Assembly: GCF_006494655.1 (NCBI RefSeq)
Contig: NZ_VHIM01000003.1
Coordinates: forward strand, 248,001 to 312,000
Length of the DNA stretch: 64,000 bases
From: Arthrobacter agilis
GTDB taxonomy: Bacteria > Actinomycetota > Actinomycetes > Actinomycetales > Micrococcaceae
Direction of reading: 5' to 3'
The notes under the pieces are model-generated. The model was given only the letters and a program-made list of their open reading frames with translations. It was not told where the DNA came from and made no database searches. The translations under genes were made by a program, and so were the position numbers. Of this stretch, positions 59,089-64,000 are shown one piece after another. How positions within the stretch are numbered: position 1 is the stretch's first letter; every line of letters starts with the position of its first letter.

Positions 59089-59496
59089 GTGGCCAAGCGC
59101 CAGCCGGGGAAACCCATGCAGGGACGATTCCGCTACGGGATCAAGGCTCCCCTCGTCTTCTCCGCCGCGCTCGCCCTCGTGGCCGGCGTGGCCACCTCGA
59201 TCTTCGCGACCGGCGGGGGAACGCGCGAGCTGCGGGTGGACCTCGGCCTGACGGCCGCAGGGATCGCGTTCATTGCTTCGCTGGTGATCTGCGCGATGCT
59301 CATGATGGCGGAGACGCCGAACGCGGAGCACCTCAGCAAGGGGTCCGGCATCAACCGGTCCTCGGCGAATCCCGACCGGAAGCCCGGGGACACACCCGAC
59401 ACCACGGCCGCCAAGACACCGCCGGCAACCGGACCCGGGTCCGGATCCGACGACGAACCGCGCTTTGGTGAGCGCCTCCCGAAGCAGGACGGCTAG
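59089..59496 (+). CDS. Small two-helix membrane protein
   Basis: 135 residues with two transmembrane helices (PLVFSAALALVAGVATSIF; LTAAGIAFIASLVICAMLMM) and a hydrophilic, probably disordered C-terminal tail (Pro/Asp/Ser, 60 residues). Unknown function. GTG 59089 follows GGAAGGAGCGCCC. It is 47 bases after the HdeD-like gene. CTACCACTCGTAG (59048-59060) in the gap is a small inverted repeat. Confidence 0.75.
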   Translation: MAKRQPGKPMQGRFRYGIKAPLVFSAALALVAGVATSIFATGGGTRELRVDLGLTAAGIAFIASLVICAMLMMAETPNAEHLSKGSGINRSSANPDRKPGDTPDTTAAKTPPATGPGSGSDDEPRFGERLPKQDG

Positions 59497-59531
59497 CCGC
59501 TCACCGTCCGGGAGCCCCCGGGCAGGATCCC

Positions 59532-60077
59532 TCAGGCGGAGCGGGCCTTGCGCGCGCGGTAGGCCTTCACGTGCGTGCGGTTCGCGCAGTTCCCGGTGTC
59601 GCAGAAGCGCTTCGATCGGTTCCTGCTGAGGTCCAGCACCACCCCTCCACAGTCCTCCGCAGCGCAGGACCGCAGCCGGTCGAGCTCGTGGCCGCGGATC
59701 ACATCCGCCAGCGCCATGGCCGCTTCCGTGGCCATCCGCTCCTCGAGGGGTGCCTCCGGCGCCGTCGCGTGCAGGTGCCAGTCCCACTCGTCGTGCCGGA
59801 CCAACTGGGGCAGGGCGTTGGCGCGGCGGAGGATCGCGTTGACCAGCGCGACGGCGTCGTCCTCCTCCGCGAACCAGATGACGTCCAGTTCGCCCCGCAG
59901 TGTGCGGACGGATTCGAGTTCGGCTGCGGTGTGCGTCCGTGAGCCGGTGAACCGCTGTTCCTCCAGGAACCGGTCCAGGCCCTCGAGAGTGTCCAGCGGG
60001 TCGACGTCGTGCTTCGCCGTATTGATCAGTGCCGCGGCAGAGGCGAGCGCCACTTCCGTGTCATAGGTAAAAGACAT
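59532..60077 (-). CDS. CGNR zinc-finger (ABATE domain) regulatory protein
   Basis: 181 residues. ABATE helical domain (about 1-130, LDTLEGLDRFLEEQRFTG) and CGNR zinc finger (RLRSCAAEDCGGVVLDLSRN, then RFCDTGNCANRTHVKAYRAR), four Cys. It may be a transcription regulator. ATG 60077 diverges from the EamA gene across a 86-base region that contains an inverted repeat; the transporter is the likely target. Confidence 0.88.
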   Translation of the reverse strand: MSFTYDTEVALASAAALINTAKHDVDPLDTLEGLDRFLEEQRFTGSRTHTAAELESVRTLRGELDVIWFAEEDDAVALVNAILRRANALPQLVRHDEWDWHLHATAPEAPLEERMATEAAMALADVIRGHELDRLRSCAAEDCGGVVLDLSRNRSKRFCDTGNCANRTHVKAYRARKARSA

Positions 60078-60103
60078 CTTGACTCCTGACAGATCGCGCC
60101 CCT

Positions 60104-60131
60104 AGTGTCATCACCATAGTCACCAGACACT
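60104..60131. promoter_or_regulatory. Inverted repeat in the CGNR/EamA divergent region
   Basis: AGTGTC-N16-GACACT, with further TGTCAT and ATGACA half-sites on both flanks (60106-60111 and 60133-60138). Candidate operator for the CGNR regulator. Confidence 0.5.
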
Positions 60132-60163
60132 CATGACACCACCTCGACCCGAAGGAGACGCAC

Positions 60164-61138
60164 GTGACCCTGCGCCCCGCCGCCGGCCTCTGGATAGCGC
60201 TCGTCTCCGCCGCGACCTTCGGTGTCTCCGGCCCCTTCGCCAAGCCCCTGCTGGAGATCGGCTGGAGCCCCGGTGCCGCTGTCGGGCTCCGCATCGGCGG
60301 GGCTGCCCTGGTGCTGCTCGTCCCGGTGCTGCTCGCCCTGCGTGGCCGCTGGTCCACCGTCCGAGGCAACGCGCTCACCGTCGCGATCTACGGGGCGACG
60401 GCGATCGCCCTGTGCCAGCTCTTCTACTTCAACGCCGTTCAGCGCATGTCCGTCGGTGTCTCACTGCTGCTGGAGTACCTGGCGCCCGTGCTGCTCGTGG
60501 GGTTCCTCTGGCTGACCTCGCGCAGGGCCCCCCGGCTCCTCACCATCGTCGGGTCCGTCACCGCGATCCTCGGGCTCCTCCTCGTGCTCGACCTCGCCGG
60601 CGACACGCGCCTGGACCCCGTGGGTGTGCTGTTCGGGCTGGCCGCCGCCGTCTGCCTCGTGGTGTTCTTCCTGATGTCGGCGAGGGTCGACGAGTCCCTG
60701 CCGCCGATCGTCATGGCAGGGGGAGGGATGCTCGTGGCGTCCGCGGTGATCCTGGTCCTGGGGCTGACGAACATCATGCCGTTCCGGTTCGTCTTCACCG
60801 ATGTGCAGCTGGCCGGCCGGACCTACAGCTGGTTCGTCCCCGTGGCCGTCCTGGTGCTCGTCGCCACGGTGGCTGCATACGTCACCGGGATCCTCGCTGC
60901 GCGGCGCCTCGGCTCGAAGGTGGCGAGCTTCGTGGCGCTGACCGAGGTCATGTTCGCGGTCCTCGCGGCCTGGCTCATCCTCGGCGAGCTGCCCGCCGTC
61001 GTCCAGCTGATGGGTGGTCTCCTGATCGTGGCCGGGGTGATCTGCGTCCGCCTCGACGAGCTGCGCTCGGCGCCCGGCCACGAGGACGCCGTCGTGCTCG
61101 ATCAGCCCCATCCGGTGGAGCCGCTGCCCCGGGTATGA
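60164..61138 (+). CDS. EamA-family transporter
   Basis: 324 residues, ten transmembrane helices in two EamA repeats (AATFGVSGPFAKPLLEIGWS; MLVASAVILVLGLTNIMPF). Exporter of amino acids or metabolites (RhtA/YdcZ type). GTG 60164 follows GAAGGAGACGCAC. The second repeat has the usual LTEVMFAVLAAWLILGE motif. Confidence 0.9.
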   Translation: MTLRPAAGLWIALVSAATFGVSGPFAKPLLEIGWSPGAAVGLRIGGAALVLLVPVLLALRGRWSTVRGNALTVAIYGATAIALCQLFYFNAVQRMSVGVSLLLEYLAPVLLVGFLWLTSRRAPRLLTIVGSVTAILGLLLVLDLAGDTRLDPVGVLFGLAAAVCLVVFFLMSARVDESLPPIVMAGGGMLVASAVILVLGLTNIMPFRFVFTDVQLAGRTYSWFVPVAVLVLVATVAAYVTGILAARRLGSKVASFVALTEVMFAVLAAWLILGELPAVVQLMGGLLIVAGVICVRLDELRSAPGHEDAVVLDQPHPVEPLPRV

Positions 61139-61275
61139 GCGGTCTCCTCCGACGCCGTGCACGAGTACTGCCGGCGCGGAGGCGGGCGGCCGTATAATCC
61201 GAGAATGCCGACATCTCTCCCGATCCAGGACTGCCGAGCACGCGCGTGCACCCCCCAGCAGGGCGGGGGCGCACT

Positions 61276-62292
61276 GTGAGCGGCGGTCTCGTCGCGCTGC
61301 TCGACGACGTCGCAGCCCTCGCCCGCATCGCTGCCGCGTCGGCGGACGACGTCGCCGCCGGGGCCGCCAGGGCGGGTGTCAAGGCCGCCGGTGTCGTGAT
61401 CGACGATGCCGCCGTGACTCCCCAGTACGTCTCCGGCGCGGACCCCTCCCGCGAGCTTCCCATGATCAAGAAGATCTTCTGGGGCTCCCTGCGGAACAAA
61501 TTGCTGTTCATCCTCCCGGCGCTGCTGGTCATCAGTTCCTTCGTGCCCGGGGTCATCCCGTTCATCCTCATGCTCGGCGGCACCTACCTCTGCTACGAGG
61601 GCGCCGAGAAGGTGTGGCACAAGCTCAGCGGTCACCATGAGGAGGCGAACGAGCCGGCGGTGGACCGCGGGCCGGAGGCGGAGCGGAAGGTCACCAAGGG
61701 TGCCATCACCACCGACTTCATCCTCTCCTGCGAGATCATGGTCATCTCCCTCAACGAGGTGGCCGCCGAATCCGTCTGGTCGAGGGCCCTGATCCTGGTC
61801 ATCGTCGCGATCGGCATCACGATCGGCGTGTACGGCGCCGTGGCGCTCATCGTGAAGATGGACGACATCGGGCTGCACCTGACGACGAAGGATTCCGCCG
61901 GCGCCCAGCGCATCGGACGACTGCTCGTCACGGGGATGCCCGCCGTCCTCACCGCCATCACGGTGGTCGGGACTGTCGCCATGCTGTGGGTGGGCGGGCA
62001 CATCATGCTGCAGGGGGCCTACGAACTCGGCTGGCACCTGCCCTACGACATCGTCCACTTCCTGGAGGAGCCCTTCGCCGGTATCGCCGTCATGGGCGGC
62101 GTCCTCGCCTGGCTCGTCAACACCCTGTGCTCTGCCGTCCTGGGCCTCGCCTGGGGCAGCATCGTGATGGCCGTGGTGCTCCCACTGCTGAAGGTGCTGC
62201 CGTTCGGCAAGGACAAGGGCGGGCACGAGGCGGGCGACTTCCGCGCCGCCGTCGCGGGGCACCGCCCGTCGAAGGACGAGGCGGACTCCTAG
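61276..62292 (+). CDS. DUF808 family membrane protein (YedI-like)
   Basis: 338 residues. The N-terminal amphipathic region (GGLVALLDDVAALARIAAA, the conserved opening of DUF808) is followed by seven to eight helices. FILMLGGTYLCYEGAEKVWH and TKGAITTDFILSCEIMVISL are conserved. Unknown function. GTG 61276 after GGGGGC. TATAAT at 61193-61198 is a good -10 box 70 bases upstream. Confidence 0.9.
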   Translation: MSGGLVALLDDVAALARIAAASADDVAAGAARAGVKAAGVVIDDAAVTPQYVSGADPSRELPMIKKIFWGSLRNKLLFILPALLVISSFVPGVIPFILMLGGTYLCYEGAEKVWHKLSGHHEEANEPAVDRGPEAERKVTKGAITTDFILSCEIMVISLNEVAAESVWSRALILVIVAIGITIGVYGAVALIVKMDDIGLHLTTKDSAGAQRIGRLLVTGMPAVLTAITVVGTVAMLWVGGHIMLQGAYELGWHLPYDIVHFLEEPFAGIAVMGGVLAWLVNTLCSAVLGLAWGSIVMAVVLPLLKVLPFGKDKGGHEAGDFRAAVAGHRPSKDEADS

Positions 62293-62336
62293 CGCTGTCC
62301 CGGGGAGGGTAGCGCATACGGCCCGGACGGAATCAG

Positions 62337-63644
62337 CTAGCCCCCGAGGAGCGGCTGCAGGGAGCTCACCAGCTGGTTGATCCCGAGGACCACGAACAAC
62401 AGCGTGATGATCCCGAGGACCACGTTGCCCGGCAGCTTGTTCGCGTACTTCGTCGGTATCCGCTTGCCGTTCAGCAGACCCAGGAGCGTGATGGCGAGGA
62501 AGGGCATGAAGAGCGAGCCCAGCACGCCGTAGGCGAGGATGAGCCCGATCGGCTGACCGAGCGCGAAGAGGATCATCGGAGGGAAGGTCAGCCAGAGCAC
62601 GTAGAACCGGAAGTACTTGCCGCCCACGCGCGTATCGGGGTGGCCGGACTCCTTGCCGCGCATGTTGCCCCAGAAGTCCGCGAACATGAGTGAGACGCCG
62701 TTCCACACGCCGATGATCGAGGAGAACGACGCCGCCCAGAAGCCGATGAGGAAGCCGACCCCCACGACGTCGCCGTACTCGTCACGGAGCACCGTGGAGA
62801 GATCGAGCAGGCCGGCGTCCCCCGCGCTGAGCGTGACGCCCGCGGAACGGACCACCTCGGCGCCGACGATCAGCATGGCGATGACGAAGATGCCGGTCAT
62901 GACGTACGCCATGGAATTGTCGATCCGCATCACCTTCATCCACTTCGGCGTGTACCAGCCCTTCTCGCGCAACCAGTAGCCGTAGGCGGCCAGCGTGATG
63001 GTGCCGCCCACCCCTCCCGCGAGCGCCAGCGTGTACAGCATGCCGCCCTCCGGGATGAGGGGGACCAGCCCGGCCACCATGTCGGGGATGTTCGGGGCGG
63101 CGATGATCGCCAGTCCCACGACCGTGATGAACATGATGCCGACCAGGGCGGCGGTGATCTTCTCGAACACGGCGTAGCGGCCGAACCACACCATCACGAA
63201 ACCGAGGAGGCCCATGAGGATGGCCCAGCCCCACAGCGGGAGGGCGGGGAACAGGGCCGCGAGGGGGAGTGCAGCGGAAGACATCGCCGTCGCACCGTAG
63301 ACGAACCCCCAGATCATCACGTACGGGGCGAAGTACCAGGTGGTCCAGCGGCCCAGGGAGCGCCAGCCCTCGAAGATGGTGTATCCCGTGGCCAGCGTGA
63401 AGCGGCCCGCGCCCTCGACGAGGACGATCTTCAGGAAGACGCCGAGGATCACGGCCCACAGCAGGCCGTACCCGTACCGCGAGCCGGCCACGAGCGTGGC
63501 GACCATGTCCGCAGCTCCGACGCCGGTGGCGGCGACCACGAGGCCGGGCCCCACGATCTTCCATTTGGCGGGCTTGCCGCCGTCGTCGTCCACGCGGTCG
63601 GCGTGATCGAGCTTCCCGGGCGGCAGGGTGTTCTCGCCGGACAT
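62337..63644 (-). CDS. Nramp-superfamily transporter lacking canonical metal motifs
   Basis: 435 residues, 11 helices. The fold is Nramp (GPGLVVAATGVGAADMV in helix 1; GGVGGTITLAAYGYW in helix 6; FWAASFSSIIGVWNGVSLM). But helix 1 DPGN is TGVGAAD (residues 40-46) and helix 6 MPH is GGVGGT (209-215), so it cannot bind Mn/Fe as in canonical Nramp proteins. It may carry another ion or solute. The usual annotation is 'Nramp family divalent metal transporter'. ATG 63644. The inverted repeat at 63754 lies about 110 bases upstream. Confidence 0.87.
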   Translation of the reverse strand: MSGENTLPPGKLDHADRVDDDGGKPAKWKIVGPGLVVAATGVGAADMVATLVAGSRYGYGLLWAVILGVFLKIVLVEGAGRFTLATGYTIFEGWRSLGRWTTWYFAPYVMIWGFVYGATAMSSAALPLAALFPALPLWGWAILMGLLGFVMVWFGRYAVFEKITAALVGIMFITVVGLAIIAAPNIPDMVAGLVPLIPEGGMLYTLALAGGVGGTITLAAYGYWLREKGWYTPKWMKVMRIDNSMAYVMTGIFVIAMLIVGAEVVRSAGVTLSAGDAGLLDLSTVLRDEYGDVVGVGFLIGFWAASFSSIIGVWNGVSLMFADFWGNMRGKESGHPDTRVGGKYFRFYVLWLTFPPMILFALGQPIGLILAYGVLGSLFMPFLAITLLGLLNGKRIPTKYANKLPGNVVLGIITLLFVVLGINQLVSSLQPLLGG

Positions 63645-63753
63645 GGTGCCTCCTCATTGAGCGCGGCCGTGCGGAACCGCGGTGGTCCCGGCCGCTGGTG
63701 CAGCTGCCGTCGTCGAAGCCGTTGCGGCGGACCTCCGGTCCGCACACCTTTTG

Positions 63754-63768
63754 GTTCGAAGTACGAAC
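63754..63768 (-). promoter_or_regulatory. Operator-like inverted repeat upstream of the Nramp relative
   Basis: GTTCG-AAGTA-CGAAC, a perfect 5-bp inverted repeat with flanking TTGG and GAGT. Located in the 204-base gap between this gene and the MFS gene. Candidate regulator site; the regulator is unknown. Confidence 0.4.
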
Positions 63769-63848
63769 GAGTGTACGCGCGGCGCCGCCCTCCGTCGGGG
63801 AAATGCCTCATGGGCCGTTCCGGAGAGGGCAGCCCCGCATGCGGCCGC

Positions 63849-64000
63849 TCAGGCCTCTGCGGCGTCGATCGCCCGGTCCGTGAGGAGGGGCATGAGTGCG
63901 AGCAGCGCCAGACTCAGCACGCCCATGATCCCGAACATGATCTGCAACCCCAGCCACTGCGCGAGCAGCCCGCCCGCGGCGGCCCCGAGCGGCATGGTGC
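63849..64000 (-). CDS. MFS transporter, C-terminal fragment
   Basis: The last 50 codons of a gene that begins beyond the right edge: a Gly/Leu helix (PLGAAAGGLLAQWLGLQIMF), then GVLSLALLALMPLLTD and tail RAIDAAEA. The P-L-G-A-x-x-G-G-L-L pattern is that of helix 11-12 in DHA3-type drug exporters. Only the end is present, so no substrate can be given. Confidence 0.75.
   Translation of the reverse strand, partial: TMPLGAAAGGLLAQWLGLQIMFGIMGVLSLALLALMPLLTDRAIDAAEA

Overview
The window is GC-rich DNA (most third codon positions are G or C, GTG starts are common, several genes look leaderless) with the gene content of an actinobacterium. The family mix fits a soil or surface member of the Micrococcaceae (Arthrobacter-like): PRC/DUF2382 and DUF3618 stress proteins, CGNR zinc-finger regulators, an AztABCD zinc system, a DUF4031-HD fusion, and a class F sortase. 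The genus is an inference. It opens with the 3' end of dnaB. No rRNA, tRNA, CRISPR array, insertion sequence or prophage was recognised.

Layout. 1-8.2 kb: a stress island with a MarR regulator, PRC/DUF2382 protein, isochorismatase-family hydrolase, a three-gene LEA-like/holin-X/DUF3618 operon, manganese catalase, DUF4383 membrane protein, a haem-oxygenase-like iron enzyme and a CDGSH protein. Several promoters here share one element, TAAG-N4-CTTA. 8.3-15.8 kb: an orphan lipoprotein, 5-oxoprolinase pxpA plus fused pxpB-pxpC, a Bcr/CflA drug exporter, a short GNAT protein and a GH43-like protein. 15.8-25.7 kb: a small secreted peptide, a two-component system, then a same-strand block of a CotH kinase-fold lipoprotein, phosphodiester glycosidase, GT2-GtrA fusion, DUF4956 membrane protein, VTC polyphosphate polymerase and a Cthe_2159-type beta-helix lipoprotein. 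This block is the best candidate for an undescribed envelope system. 25.9-33.5 kb: ammonium transporter with a GlnR-like site, a MoaD-like/BNR-propeller pair, an ECF sigma factor with a SnoaL-like tail, and small metabolic genes. 33.5-38.6 kb: zinc uptake operon aztA / aztB-propeller-aztC-aztD around a Zur-like box, with two propeller lipoproteins. 38.7-53.8 kb: CorC-like protein, CGNR protein, SigK-like sigma factor, GAF and GAF-ANTAR proteins, glutamine methyltransferase, phosphoesterase, GlxA-type regulator with a divergent isochorismatase, lipoprotein HtrA with a natural seven-histidine run, MATE exporter, methionine aminopeptidase, and an alkylation-repair-like gene behind a (CGAA)7 microsatellite. 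53.9-59.5 kb: a LuxR-type regulator with a degenerate receiver, a huge secreted Ala-rich coiled-coil protein, an atypical class F sortase and two membrane proteins. 59.5-64 kb: CGNR regulator divergent from an EamA transporter, DUF808 protein, an Nramp relative without the usual metal motifs, and the end of an MFS gene.

Common threads are oxidative and desiccation stress, cell-surface remodelling and metal acquisition. Product calls rest on recognising families by eye. Starts were chosen from ribosome-binding sites, gene overlaps and where the conserved domain begins. No database search or computation was run.
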